This document shows, in pieces, positions 53,842 to 62,886 of a DNA stretch of 64,000 bases. Numbering within the stretch: position 1 is the stretch's first letter; every line of letters begins with the position of its first letter. Under the pieces are notes generated by a model, which saw only the letters and a program-made list of their open reading frames with translations, did not search any database and was not told the DNA's origin. A program made the translations under genes and the position numbers. The stretch comes from Thiogranum sp. (GTDB lineage Bacteria; Pseudomonadota; Gammaproteobacteria; DSM-19610), in assembly GCA_030148775.1 (NCBI GenBank), contig JASBST010000108.1, forward strand, positions 124,001 to 188,000, in the 5' to 3' direction.

Positions 53842-55350
53842 ATGAGTACTGCCACCTTCGAACACCTGAGAAACATCGACTTCAGACCCGCGCGGAAACA
53901 ATTGGAGCTGGTGCTGCGCCTTCCCGGCATGCGCGTCGTCACCCTGATCGGTGTGCACCTCAGCGGCTGTCTGCTGGTAATAGCCGCCCCGCTGGCCACG
54001 CTGGGCACAACGGGGTTGGCGTTCTCGCTGCTGGCGCGGACGCAGGGCCCGTTGGATCTGTTTCTGTTTACGGGCCTGCTGGGATTGGCGACGCTGGGGG
54101 GCTATCTCTGCGTACAGTTGCAGCGGCTGCAGGCAGGCGTGCCCGGCGGTGTAGCGGTGCCCGCCGCCGCGGCCCCGCGTCTGTTCGCCAGTCTGACCCA
54201 CCGCGTCAAGCACTTCCGGCTGCGTCGCATCCATGCGGTGTTGCTCACGGACAAACCCGAGTTGCGCATCGTCGCCTGGCCGCGCCTGCCGCTCCCGTTG
54301 CTGCATCGCTACTACGTCTGCGTGGGCGCGCCGCTGACCTTCTTTTTCAGTCCCAGCCAGTTCACGCTGGCCCTGGCCTCCGCCGCGGATGCCGCCGCCA
54401 AAAGCCAGTCCACTGTGCGCGGGCGCTTGCTGCAGGCCAATGACGATTGGCGTTTGATTCTGGGCGCGCTACAAACCAGCGACACGCTTCTGACCCGGCT
54501 GCTGAACCGGCCGCTGACCGCGATCGCCGCTGTCGCCGACCGGTTGAGCGGTCCGCTGAAAACCGATTGGCGGCTCGATCAGGGCCGCTGGTTGCGCGAG
54601 CACAGCAACGAGTCGCACGCCGCCGACTATCTCGCCTCCCAGATCGTGGCCGCCGAATTCATGAACAAGCTGTACTGGCCCATGATGCTCAAAGGTGCCG
54701 AACGCTGTCCCGCGCCGGTGGTGAAAGCCTTCAGCCATCTCCCCATGCTGCTGGAAAAGAGGCTCAGCCCCTCCCTGGCCGAGCGCTGGCTGCTGCGGGC
54801 CCAAGGCGCGAGCGGCGCCGATTGCGCGGTGCGCGACCTATTGGCGGAACTGCGTATCGACCAATTGACCTGGCGCGGTCTGCCGCGGCCCGGCGTGTTC
54901 AACAAGTTGTTCAAATCCGCTGACATACTCAAACAGCTCGATAGCTGGTGGCAGCAACAGATCGAACCGCAATGGCGCAAGCGGCATGCGGATTTTCAGG
55001 AAGATCTGGCGCGTTTCAAGCAGCTGCATAAACGGGCACGGGAGAACAAGTTACGCGGTGACGCCGCGCTACGCTATATCAAGCTGTGCGCCGCGTTTCT
55101 CAAGCCCACCGAGGCGTTGACCGCGTATGCCCGTGTCGGCGACGGTAATCGTGACGACGCAAAAGTCTGTTTCGCCGCGGGACTCGCCCTGCTCCGGACC
55201 GGCGGGGGTGAGCGCGGGGTGCAGGCGCTGCAACGCGCCGCCGATCTGGAGCCGGCGCTGACCAATCGCACCCAGGCATTGATCCACCAGCATCGGAAGT
55301 CTTGGGCGGAAGATGGTCGTCAGCGCCAATTTGCCAGCAAAACCGCCTAG
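53842..55350 (+). CDS. Membrane protein resembling a degenerate M48 metallopeptidase
   Basis: 502 residues from ATG 53842 (GGAG six bases ahead). Two TM helices lie at about 33-60 and 72-95. The segment AWPRLPLPLLHRYYVCVGAPL then SPSQFTLALASAAD closely tracks the region before the zinc motif of M48 peptidases, but where HExxH should be (about residues 179-183) the sequence is ASAAD. The later metal-ligand motif is also altered (ESHAADYLA). A TPR-like C-terminus follows. It is probably a catalytically dead scaffold or regulator. Confidence 0.6.
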   Translation: MSTATFEHLRNIDFRPARKQLELVLRLPGMRVVTLIGVHLSGCLLVIAAPLATLGTTGLAFSLLARTQGPLDLFLFTGLLGLATLGGYLCVQLQRLQAGVPGGVAVPAAAAPRLFASLTHRVKHFRLRRIHAVLLTDKPELRIVAWPRLPLPLLHRYYVCVGAPLTFFFSPSQFTLALASAADAAAKSQSTVRGRLLQANDDWRLILGALQTSDTLLTRLLNRPLTAIAAVADRLSGPLKTDWRLDQGRWLREHSNESHAADYLASQIVAAEFMNKLYWPMMLKGAERCPAPVVKAFSHLPMLLEKRLSPSLAERWLLRAQGASGADCAVRDLLAELRIDQLTWRGLPRPGVFNKLFKSADILKQLDSWWQQQIEPQWRKRHADFQEDLARFKQLHKRARENKLRGDAALRYIKLCAAFLKPTEALTAYARVGDGNRDDAKVCFAAGLALLRTGGGERGVQALQRAADLEPALTNRTQALIHQHRKSWAEDGRQRQFASKTA

Positions 55351-55373
55351 CGGCAGACAGCGCCCAAACCCGC

Positions 55374-56300
55374 TCAGCGCGCGCGTTTCTCGATATACAT
55401 GCGTTGATCCGCCTCCTCCCAGGCAGCGACCAGGCCGACGGCCGGGTCGCGCATCGCCAGGCCGACGGAGGCCGACGCCTTCACGGTGGCCAGCGACTCA
55501 CGTACCCGCGACAGCAGGGAACGCGCGCCATCTCGATTGGTCTCGACGCTGAGAATGCCGAACTCGTCGCCGCCCAAACGGGCGACGACGTCCGAAGGGC
55601 GGGCCGCGTCGCGCAGGGCCACGCTCACCGCACCGATCAACTTGTCGCCGGCGGCATGGCCCTGCTGATCGTTGACGCGTTTCAGGTGGTCGATATCGAC
55701 AACTAATACTGCCGCAGGATGGCCGTAACGACGACACCGCTCCTCCTCGGTGGCCAACAAACGGTCCCAACCGCGGCGGTTGTAGAGCAGGGTCAGGGCG
55801 TCGGTCAGGGCTTCGGCCTGCAGCTTTTCGGACTTGCGCACTTCAGCGCTCATTTTCAACTCGGTCTGCAAAACCGTGCTCAACAGCGCCCCCATCAATT
55901 CGACCATTTCCTGTTCTTCTACAATGGTCTCCGGCTGCGTCGAGGGATGGATCGCGCACAAAGTACCGAACAGATCGCCGTCTTCGAGCAATAACGGGAT
56001 GCCCACGTACGATTGGATTTGCACCTCACGTCCGATCGGCGCGGCGGCATAGGCGGGAACCCTGTCCGAGCTCGGCGCGATGCGCGGCCCGTGCCCCCTC
56101 ACCATTTGGGAGCAAAAGGAATCCGCCCAGCGGAAAACATTGCCGGGCTCGACGCCGTAACCTTTGTCCTCGGACTGGAGCACTATCCAATCCTCGCCCT
56201 CGGTTCGCGTCACCATCCAGAGATCGAAATTCAATCTACGCTGAAGAAACCTAAGAACGGCGCGTCCGGCGGATTCGAAGCCCCCAAACACTTCGGCCAT
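55374..56300 (-). CDS. GAF-GGDEF diguanylate cyclase
   Basis: 308 residues from ATG 56300 (a GTG at 56321 is possible). An N-terminal GAF-like domain (about 10-150; YVGIPLLLEDGDLFGTLCAI) is followed by a GGDEF domain starting DALTLLYNRRGWDRLL, with the intact active site GGDEF and an I-site RPSD exactly five residues before it, so product inhibition is expected. It should make c-di-GMP in response to a small ligand or redox signal sensed by GAF. Convergent with the M48-like gene. Confidence 0.93.
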   Translation of the reverse strand: MAEVFGGFESAGRAVLRFLQRRLNFDLWMVTRTEGEDWIVLQSEDKGYGVEPGNVFRWADSFCSQMVRGHGPRIAPSSDRVPAYAAAPIGREVQIQSYVGIPLLLEDGDLFGTLCAIHPSTQPETIVEEQEMVELMGALLSTVLQTELKMSAEVRKSEKLQAEALTDALTLLYNRRGWDRLLATEEERCRRYGHPAAVLVVDIDHLKRVNDQQGHAAGDKLIGAVSVALRDAARPSDVVARLGGDEFGILSVETNRDGARSLLSRVRESLATVKASASVGLAMRDPAVGLVAAWEEADQRMYIEKRAR

Positions 56301-56456
56301 GCAGTGTGTCCCGTTCTTCACCTATGCGGGACAGGTGAATTTGTGAAAATCGCGTTAATTGTGACATACGCTGAACACGATTGTCAGTATTTGTCCTACA
56401 TGAACCAGGGCCCTCAGATTTTGAGCGCCCGGACAAACCCGGCCGCTATTGGAAAA

Positions 56457-57203
56457 TTACCGATAATCCGGATTTGGATGGTCGAATCTACAGCCGGCCT
56501 CCCACTCGCGCCGCTGGTTGCCATGTGCCGGAATGCCGCCCGCCAGGCGCAAAAGGCGCGCCAGATGCATCAGATTCCAGGTCATGAAAGTCACATTTCG
56601 CTGTGTGAAATCGTTGCTCGGACCACCGGATTCGGCGTCGGCATACGACGGCCCGGGACCCGCTTCGCCAATCCAGCCGGCGTCGGCCTGCGGGGGAATG
56701 GCATAGCCGAGGTGCTGCAACGCGTACAATACCGTCATGGCGCAATGCTTGGCGCCATCCTCGTTGCCGGTGACCAGGCAGCCCGCGACCCGCCCGTAAT
56801 AAATGTATTGGCCCTGTTCGTTGAGCCGACCCGATTCCCCGTACAGACGTTCGATGATACGACGGCAAACGGAACTCTCCTCACCCAGCCAGATCGGGGT
56901 ACCGATCACGCAGATATCGGCGCCCAGAACCTGCCGGCGCAATTGCGGCCAGTCGTCACGCTCAAATCCATGCTCCGTCATGTCCGGATAAACGCCGGGA
57001 GGCAACACGTAGTCCACCGCGCGCAGGAGTTCGGTGGCCACGCCATTGGCCTCCATGATCGCCTGGCTGACTTTCATCAGTTCTCCGGTATGGGAAAGAC
57101 TACCGCTGGGTTTGAGCGTGCAGTTGAGCATCACCGCCCTCAGGCCGGTGAAGTCGAAATCGTGTTGCCCGCACAAGGCTTGCTGTTTAGCGCTCAGCGC
57201 CAT
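56457..57203 (-). CDS. Flavodoxin-like NAD(P)H-dependent oxidoreductase
   Basis: 248 residues from ATG 57203, which has AAGGAG six bases ahead; the frame opens further upstream but without support. The flavodoxin-like fold shows an FMN phosphate loop (LNCTLKPSGSLSHTGELM), the GTPIWLGEESS flavin loop and VTGNEDGAKHC. The family reduces quinones, azo dyes or FMN. The physiological substrate is not predictable. First gene from the left of the all-minus accessory tract. Confidence 0.82.
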   Translation of the reverse strand: MALSAKQQALCGQHDFDFTGLRAVMLNCTLKPSGSLSHTGELMKVSQAIMEANGVATELLRAVDYVLPPGVYPDMTEHGFERDDWPQLRRQVLGADICVIGTPIWLGEESSVCRRIIERLYGESGRLNEQGQYIYYGRVAGCLVTGNEDGAKHCAMTVLYALQHLGYAIPPQADAGWIGEAGPGPSYADAESGGPSNDFTQRNVTFMTWNLMHLARLLRLAGGIPAHGNQRREWEAGCRFDHPNPDYR

Positions 57204-57435
57204 CAGGATCTCCTTCATCACTGGCCGGGGCCGGCACATACCAGCGCCGCGAAGCTAGGGAGAGCTGGATTTCCCGAAGCGCACGGCTTTCGGCCATCAA
57301 GGCTTAACGGAATGTATCCGCGTCACTTAAAGCATAGCCGACAATTTGTCCAATGTCCGGCTGCACGCGAGCGCCTCGATCAGACGACGCGGCCTTCTGA
57401 TTTCAGGATGTGAGAAAAAAGCAGGTGAGCGAAAC

Positions 57436-57816
57436 TTATTCGGGCAACGGCTTCAGGCTGCCGATGTTGTCTTCCCAATTTCTGCCGTCGAACGGCGTGA
57501 TTTGCACCGAATGCAGGGTCGAGTCGTCAAGGCAACGGACATTGACGCTGACGCCCTCGGGATGCGAGCGTGGAATATAGAACGACTTGATACCACAAAT
57601 GCCACAAAAAAGGTGCTTCGCCTCATGCGTGTCGAAGCTGTAGCTGACCAGCTTGTCTTCGCCCTGGAGGAGGCGAAAGTCCGCTCTGGGAACGATCAGA
57701 TGCAGATAACCCGATTTGGAACAGATGGAACAATTACACTCGGTCGCCATCACGTCCGCGGCCGCTTCAACCTAGAAGCGCACCGCGCCGCAATGACATC
57801 CGCCGGAATGAATCAC
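57436..57816 (-). pseudogene. GFA family gene interrupted by in-frame TAG
   Basis: Read from GTG 57816 (AGGAC ahead) the frame gives IHSGGCHCGAVRF, then TAG (57772-57774), then VEAAADVMATECNCSICSKSG and the rest of a GFA (glutathione-dependent formaldehyde-activating-like) zinc protein. Homologues have Glu at that point (RFEVEA), so one GAG to TAG change explains it. The first zinc-binding pair (CHC) is upstream of the stop, the others (CNCSIC, CGICG) downstream. A product starting at 57753 or 57750 would lack two zinc ligands. Total length would be a normal 126 residues. Confidence 0.88.
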
Positions 57817-57903
57817 CCGGACAGTCCTGGTGGCACAGAAGGGTCACGATACATGACAGCGTGAATCAGCCGAATACGCAGGAACCGCCTGTGACAGCGA
57901 CGG

Positions 57904-58428
57904 CTATTTCACCACACCGCATGCCATGCGGGCCCCACCCCCGCCGAGCGGCTTCGGGTTATCTGAGTGATTGTCGCCGCCGGCATGGATCATCAGCGCG
58001 CGGCCTTTCAGATCGGCCAGCTTCACCCGCGGCGCAACGACGGGCTGCGTCGCTTTACCATCGGCATCGACGTACAACGGCGGCAGGTCTCCCAGATGGC
58101 CATCACCCCAGGGCGTGCCGTGTTGATTGGTACCCTTCGGGTCGAAATGTCCGCCCGCGGCGAGTCCCGGCACCATTTTGCCGTTCTTTTCCTTCGGCTC
58201 GCAGGACGGATTCTGGTGAATATGGAAACCATGCAAGCCGGGAGTCAGGCCGCTCAGATTGGGCGTGAAAACCACCCCGTACGCGCTTTCGCTGAGCGCG
58301 ATCGTGCCCGCCTCGGCGCCTGTGCCATCGGCATTGAGCAGTTGCATCGAGACCGATCCGTCAGCTACTGCGTTGGCTGCCGCCAACCCCAACACGGCGA
58401 GACAGCAATATTGTTTCAACTGGTGCAT
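57904..58428 (-). CDS. sodC: Periplasmic Cu/Zn superoxide dismutase
   Basis: 174 residues: signal peptide (ending AVA), then the SodC fold with copper ligands in [10 protein letters not shown], the zinc loop [13 protein letters not shown] and [14 protein letters not shown], and the disulfide Cys pair (SCEP, ACGVVK). [24 protein letters not shown] is the family's C-terminal pattern. It removes superoxide in the periplasm, a useful function beside two respiratory oxidases. Confidence 0.96.
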   Translation of the reverse strand: MHQLKQYCCLAVLGLAAANAVADGSVSMQLLNADGTGAEAGTIALSESAYGVVFTPNLSGLTPGLHGFHIHQNPSCEPKEKNGKMVPGLAAGGHFDPKGTNQHGTPWGDGHLGDLPPLYVDADGKATQPVVAPRVKLADLKGRALMIHAGGDNHSDNPKPLGGGGARMACGVVK

Positions 58429-58527
58429 GGTGTTCTCCTGATATGAATTGTGCTTATCGTTTAGTTACCCGCCCTCTGCCAGACGGGCGCATCCCCGTGG
58501 ACATTGTCCCATGTGGGTGCGATGCGC

Positions 58528-59139
58528 TCAACCCGCCACAGCCACCAGAACGCCGAGGCCGATCAATACAACGCCCGCCAAACGATGGATCGCCTTTTGT
58601 GTGCTTTCGCGTAAGAGATGTCCGGCCCTGTCACCGAGAAACGCGTAGCCCAGTTTGGCACAGCCGACCGCCAGCACCATTGCGAGTATCACCGACCCGG
58701 CATCCATGAAACTGATCCGTCTCATATCCACAAAGGCCGGAAGCAAGCCTAGATAAAACCAAACGGCCTTCTGGTCACCCAGGGTGATCAGCAGCCCGGC
58801 CAGAAAACCCGAGAACAGCGATCCGTCGCCCCTGTCGTCCGCACCCGACAGAGGCTTACGAGCACGCCACAAGTGGACGCCGAGCCAGACCAGATAGATA
58901 CCGGCCAGATATTTCACCAGTGGAAGCACTCCGGTCAGATTCCGGTTGATGAAATTCCAGCCGTAAATCGCCACCAGCAGGAACACCAGATCGCCGACGA
59001 CGATACCGGCCGTGGTCACGGCACCCTGAGCAAATCCGCCGCCGGCCGATCGCGCCGCGACTAACAGGGAACTGACGCCCGGTACCAAGGCCAGCAGCAG
59101 CAGGGTGACGAACAACGCAAAGGTGGCTTCCAGTGTCAC
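58528..59139 (-). CDS. LysE family transporter
   Basis: 203 residues from GTG 59139 (GGGAG seven bases ahead); the longer upstream frame is not coding-like. Six TM helices and the family motif LLALVPGVSSLLVAARSAGGG near the start, with GIYLVWLGVHLW in the middle. LysE/RhtB proteins export amino acids or similar small molecules. The substrate is not predictable from sequence. Confidence 0.88.
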   Translation of the reverse strand: MTLEATFALFVTLLLLALVPGVSSLLVAARSAGGGFAQGAVTTAGIVVGDLVFLLVAIYGWNFINRNLTGVLPLVKYLAGIYLVWLGVHLWRARKPLSGADDRGDGSLFSGFLAGLLITLGDQKAVWFYLGLLPAFVDMRRISFMDAGSVILAMVLAVGCAKLGYAFLGDRAGHLLRESTQKAIHRLAGVVLIGLGVLVAVAG

Positions 59140-59260
59140 ACCGGGACTCCCGCGACGGCGGTGCGCGCCGCTGTCGTACAAATCTGTAGTCGACCGACTT
59201 GATAGTCGGCGTTTTCGACGGTTCGCGAAATAGTGCCCGACCCGCCGCGACGCCTTCTGA

Positions 59261-59599
59261 CTAGATAAGACGTATCGCGGTTTCCCCGTCGGGCGCCAGG
59301 ATATCGAACAGCACCTCGCAGTATTCGCGCGAGGGGTTCGGCGGCGTGGGATCATCCGCGCAGCTGCAACCGGCAACGATGCCTGTATAAAACAGGCCGG
59401 CCTTCACGCGTACCCCCGAGGGCGTGGCCCGCGCGTCGATAAGCATGACCTCAAGCTCCTCGGAAAAGGCGAAGCCGCCCTGGGACAAGCCTTGCTGCAA
59501 CGGCAGGACCTCGGCATCCAGTTGCTGCACCTGCGCCTTGAAAACCGCCGCGAATGCCGGCGTTCCCCAGGCGTTTAACGATTGCGTCAAATAGATCAT
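59261..59599 (-). CDS. Conserved hypothetical small protein
   Basis: 112 residues from ATG 59599 (a GTG at 59620 is the alternative). It starts MIYLTQSLNAWGTP, has GLFYTGIVAGCSCADDPTPPN with a CxC pair and another Cys (REYCEVLF). It looks like a family of about 110-residue cytoplasmic proteins with a CSCADDPTP motif, of unknown function; the Cys residues may bind a metal. Confidence 0.72.
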   Translation of the reverse strand: MIYLTQSLNAWGTPAFAAVFKAQVQQLDAEVLPLQQGLSQGGFAFSEELEVMLIDARATPSGVRVKAGLFYTGIVAGCSCADDPTPPNPSREYCEVLFDILAPDGETAIRLI

Positions 59600-59683
59600 A
59601 ACATCGGTACGCCTAAACACCCGTCCTTCGTCAGAAACACCGGACGGCCGAACAAGGCGCGCCGGCCGCTGCGGACGACGGAC

Positions 59684-60109
59684 TCACAGGAAATAGTCCC
59701 GCATACTCAGCAACAGATCCCGACCCACGGACTTATTGCCCGTCAGATGCAACGACGAAACACCGTCGTGCAGATACCGGCTGTACGCAGGCAGCGATTC
59801 GCTATCGACCTGGTCGGCATTGACAAAGCCCATCGACCAGTTACGTAAACTGCGACCGTCGATGACGCCCTCCCACAGCAGCTCTACCTGGCGATGCCTT
59901 TCATCCCGTACTATCGTGTCATACAAGGAGAAGATCACAGATTTCTCGCCCTCAAGCAACTGCATGAATTCACGACGACCATAGATCAATAGGCCGGTAA
60001 TGTCGAGGCGCAGGTTCTTCTCGCGCGATTGGAGCAGCAGCTCCGTCAACGCCGTCGCGTCCATCGGCGACGCTGCAAGACTGGTATATATCAGTTCGTG
60101 TTCAGCCAT
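59684..60109 (-). CDS. Stand-alone BLUF blue-light sensor protein
   Basis: 141 residues forming one BLUF domain plus about 40 C-terminal residues. The FAD-site residues are all present and spaced as in AppA: Tyr8, Asn32, Gln50 (in EFMQLLEGE), Trp91 and Met93 (in WSMGF). The N-terminal LIYTSLA and LDITGLLIYG are typical. Such short BLUF proteins signal through protein contacts, since they lack an output domain. c-di-GMP enzymes are possible partners; two GGDEF proteins are in the window, but no link is shown. Confidence 0.93.
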   Translation of the reverse strand: MAEHELIYTSLAASPMDATALTELLLQSREKNLRLDITGLLIYGRREFMQLLEGEKSVIFSLYDTIVRDERHRQVELLWEGVIDGRSLRNWSMGFVNADQVDSESLPAYSRYLHDGVSSLHLTGNKSVGRDLLLSMRDYFL

Positions 60110-60286
60110 AAGTTATCCTTGGCGCGATGCCTACGCCTCCCTGTGCTTATCGCCACTGATCGACCGGAATTTTACCAGCGCATATCGGTATTAGTACATG
60201 CCGTCATCGCCCCCCGGAAAGGCACCGCCGGTACGTTCGGCGCTGACACAGCATTACAACGAGGCATCGCCATTTCTATGCCAGGG

Positions 60287-61126
60287 TTAGTCAATCCATT
60301 CCGCCAGGATCGACTCGATAGCGCGCACGACGGCGTCCGACTTCGTCGGATCCAACGCATCGGCGTGCGGCGGTGCGAACCGACCGGAATCATTATCGAA
60401 ATATGCGCCTGCCGCCGATTTAAATTCATCCGACAGCGCCGCGCGAATCAGGATGTCCGCGCCTTTGCGGATATCGCCGCCCGCCACGCCGAACGCCTCG
60501 GTCACCATCTTGGTCCCCAACAGCGACCCGGGATTGAGCGCGACGACAACCGGCCCCTCGTCTCTCAGCGCGAGCCCGATCCGGTGAGACCACATCGTAA
60601 GTGCCAGTTTGCTTTGGGCATAAGCGGCGTAATCATCGGACAGACGGCGTTGACCGCGAAGCGCGGCTTCATCGACCGGAGACTGTGCCGCTGAAGACAC
60701 GTTAATCACCCGCCCGTCCCGGCCGATCAGGGGCAACAGCCGGCGGGCCAGCAACACCGGCGCCAACGTATTGACCGCAAAGCGCACATCCAGTCCACCC
60801 GCGGTGATCGACGCCGGGCTGCGGAAAACCCCCGCGTTATTGATCAACACGTCCAACTGCGAGTGCCGCTCGGTCACGGCCCGCGCCAACGCCGCCACTT
60901 CGCTCAAGCGCGATAAGTCGGCGAGATAACTTTCTACCTGTCCGCCCCCCGGCATGCGCGAGAGCGCTGCTTCCACGGCCTTGAGTTTGGCCGCGTTGCG
61001 CCCGTGGAGCAGCACGCGGTGGCCTCGCGCCAGCAGCATCCCCGCCGTCTCCCGCCCAATACCGTCGCTCGAGCCGGTGATCAGAATGGTTTTCCGCTGG
61101 CTGATATTCCCTGACATAATATCCAT
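60287..61126 (-). CDS. Short-chain dehydrogenase/reductase
   Basis: 279 residues of the retinol-dehydrogenase-like SDR type. NAD(P) motif TGSSDGIGRE, NNAG, catalytic Ser (NVSSAAQS) and YAAYAQSK (Tyr-x3-Lys) are intact; Arg after the first strand (LHGRN) suggests NADP preference. Substrate unknown. An alternative start is the ATG three codons in. Confidence 0.9.
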   Translation of the reverse strand: MDIMSGNISQRKTILITGSSDGIGRETAGMLLARGHRVLLHGRNAAKLKAVEAALSRMPGGGQVESYLADLSRLSEVAALARAVTERHSQLDVLINNAGVFRSPASITAGGLDVRFAVNTLAPVLLARRLLPLIGRDGRVINVSSAAQSPVDEAALRGQRRLSDDYAAYAQSKLALTMWSHRIGLALRDEGPVVVALNPGSLLGTKMVTEAFGVAGGDIRKGADILIRAALSDEFKSAAGAYFDNDSGRFAPPHADALDPTKSDAVVRAIESILAEWID

Positions 61127-61188
61127 TGAGAGCTATTCGTAAAGCAGCATGCGCGGGCGCGGCGCGCGCAAACGTTCAGAAAAATTGT

Positions 61189-61467
61189 TTACTTAGCAGC
61201 CCTCCAGACCCTGTCGCCGGGTTTGAAACGGCTGACCGACAGACCGGTCTCGACCACCTCGCCGACTGCGTCCCAGCCGATCACTTTGTACTCGCCATCC
61301 AGCGGCGCGACCTTGCGGCGGATCTTGTAATCCACCGGATTGACCGCAGTCGCCTCGACCTTCACCAACAGATCACGACCGGTCGCCACTGGCTTGGGCA
61401 GGTCGATGTCCAGCAGGCAATCTGTGTCGTTGACGGGCAGCGATCTTCGGTAACCCACGGCTTTCAT
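61189..61467 (-). pseudogene. Zinc-type alcohol dehydrogenase/quinone reductase, N-terminal remnant
   Basis: 92 residues matching only the start of a roughly 340-residue ZADH-type enzyme: MKAVGYRRSLPVNDTD, VNPVDYKIRR and GWDAVGEVVETG, then a stop right after GDRVWRA. The catalytic half and the nucleotide-binding domain are missing and do not appear downstream, since only 62 bases separate it from the SDR gene. It is a decayed fragment, probably after a deletion. Confidence 0.85.
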
Positions 61468-61496
61468 GGCTTCCCCCTTTTTGATGAAACCGGCCG

Positions 61497-61662
61497 CTAA
61501 TCCCCGCCGCCGGGATCTACCCAGAACAGCGGGTTATGAGCGATCTCCCAAAGGGAGCCATCGGGATCCTTGAAGTATCCGCTGTAGCCCCTGCTCATCG
61601 AACGCAACGGCCACCCCGAGGGCGCGCACGCCCGGCGCGATCATGCTGATTCTTGGTTCCAT
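61497..61662 (-). pseudogene. VOC (glyoxalase-like) gene, internal deletion and frameshift
   Basis: From ATG 61662 one frame gives MEPRISMIAPGVRALGVAVAF, the start of a VOC domain protein. The C-terminal end is in another frame: RGYSGYFKDPDGSLWEIAHN then PLFWVDPGGGD and stop (61497-61499). An intact relative would have about 80 more residues between these parts, so the gene has lost its centre and shifted frame. Confidence 0.8.
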
Positions 61663-61721
61663 GGCTTACCTCTCTGTTCCTAAGCCCTCGGCGACAAACA
61701 TCGTTACCCGCGATTCGGTGT

Positions 61722-62072
61722 CTACAGTTTCACACCGAAATAGCCGAGCAACGCCAGCAGGAGAAAATAACAGGCCACTGTTATCGCGATGGAGACCCCC
61801 ATGCTTAGATAGAAATTCAAGCCTTGTTTGAGCAACAGCGGCAACGAGACAAATAAGGCCAGCGACGGCAACACCAGCCAGAAGACACTTGTGGCGAGCG
61901 AACCCACCTGGTCGACGTCTTTGGTTTCAAGATATAGCCATAGCATGGCCAACACGGAAACCAAAGGGATGGACGCGAGTATCGCGCCCACCAGGGTGCT
62001 GCGTTTGGCGATTTCCGAAATAGCCACAATCAGAATAGTCGTGATTGCGATTTTTGCCAGATAATAAGCCAC
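61722..62072 (-). CDS. DUF3147-like membrane protein
   Basis: 116 residues with four TM helices: IAITTILIVAISEIAKRST, a VGAILASIPLVSVLAMLWLY helix, VFWLVLPSLALFVSLPLLL and a last helix ending GYFGVKL. The pattern matches small DUF3147 inner-membrane proteins of unknown function. No clear ribosome site was chosen; the ATG at 62072 fits the family start MAYYLAK. Confidence 0.8.
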   Translation of the reverse strand: MAYYLAKIAITTILIVAISEIAKRSTLVGAILASIPLVSVLAMLWLYLETKDVDQVGSLATSVFWLVLPSLALFVSLPLLLKQGLNFYLSMGVSIAITVACYFLLLALLGYFGVKL

Positions 62073-62226
62073 GGACCCTCCGCTAAAAACCGTCTAGTAC
62101 CCTGCGCAACACATGTTTGTGACCTTCCCGATTTTACCGAATTGCCCGTCGGGTGACTCGCGCGCGATGACCTCGTTTAGGTTCAGGGAGGCAACACCCG
62201 GTAACGAACATCAGCCTCCCCGGCTT

Positions 62227-62685
62227 TCACCCGTTGTCGGGAATTTCCGGCTCGACCAGTCGGGCGAGCTGCTCCAGCGACTCCTGCCACCCGAGATAGC
62301 ACATTTCGAGCGGAATCACTGCCGGAACCCCCGCCTGGACGATACTGAGCTCCGTCCCGCATGACACCGTTTTCAAGTCGATCGACACAACCATTTCGCC
62401 CGGCAAGTTCGGGTCGTCAAAACGATCCTTGTGCCGAATCCGTTCGTTCGCGACCAGTTCGACGTATTCGACGCTGAACGAATGACGGCTTGCGCTACCG
62501 AAATTGGTGAAGGACATGCGATAGCCGCCACCGACACGGACATCGATGTCGTGGACGGTGCCGGTAAATCCGTACGGCGGCAGCCAGCATTCCAACGCGC
62601 TTTTGTCCGTAAACGCTTTGTAAACGCGTTCGGCAGGCGCGCGCAGCCCCCGGTGCAATCTGATCGTACCTGTTTGGTTGGCCAT
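62227..62685 (-). CDS. SRPBCC/AHSA1 family protein
   Basis: 152 residues from ATG 62685 with GAGGAGG five bases ahead. START-like helix-grip fold: LHRGLRAPAERVYKAFTDKSALECWLPP at the start, then GGGYRMSFTNF and GWQESLEQLARLVE at the end. This is the AHSA1-type ligand-binding family, with unknown ligand. Confidence 0.88.
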   Translation of the reverse strand: MANQTGTIRLHRGLRAPAERVYKAFTDKSALECWLPPYGFTGTVHDIDVRVGGGYRMSFTNFGSASRHSFSVEYVELVANERIRHKDRFDDPNLPGEMVVSIDLKTVSCGTELSIVQAGVPAVIPLEMCYLGWQESLEQLARLVEPEIPDNG

Positions 62686-62886
62686 GACAACCTCCTCAAT
62701 CAACATATATTCATTGAAATTAACCAGTTAATACTGGAGACCGGGGCGGCTAGCAGCATCCGCCGCGCCGCCCTTACCGGTTCGTCGAATGAGGCCTGAC
62801 GAAATCGACACGACAGCGATAGATGGCGACAGGGACGCACCCCCGACCGGCGTCGCAGCGCAAGGAACGCGCAAGTGCGCCGTAGC

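Noticed and set aside
56013-57413. Plus-strand open frame of 466 codons over the GAF-GGDEF and reductase genes
   Set aside because: Spans two good minus-strand genes and the gap between them; no recognisable motifs.
15006-57774. Genetic-code reassignment of TAA or TAG
   Set aside because: Both codons, and TGA, are used as ordinary stops at many intact genes in the window, so the two internal stops are local events.
59194-59209. Terminator hairpin CCGACT-N4-AGTCGG followed by TTTT
   Set aside because: The T run is on the plus strand, but all neighbouring genes are on the minus strand, so it has no evident transcript to end.
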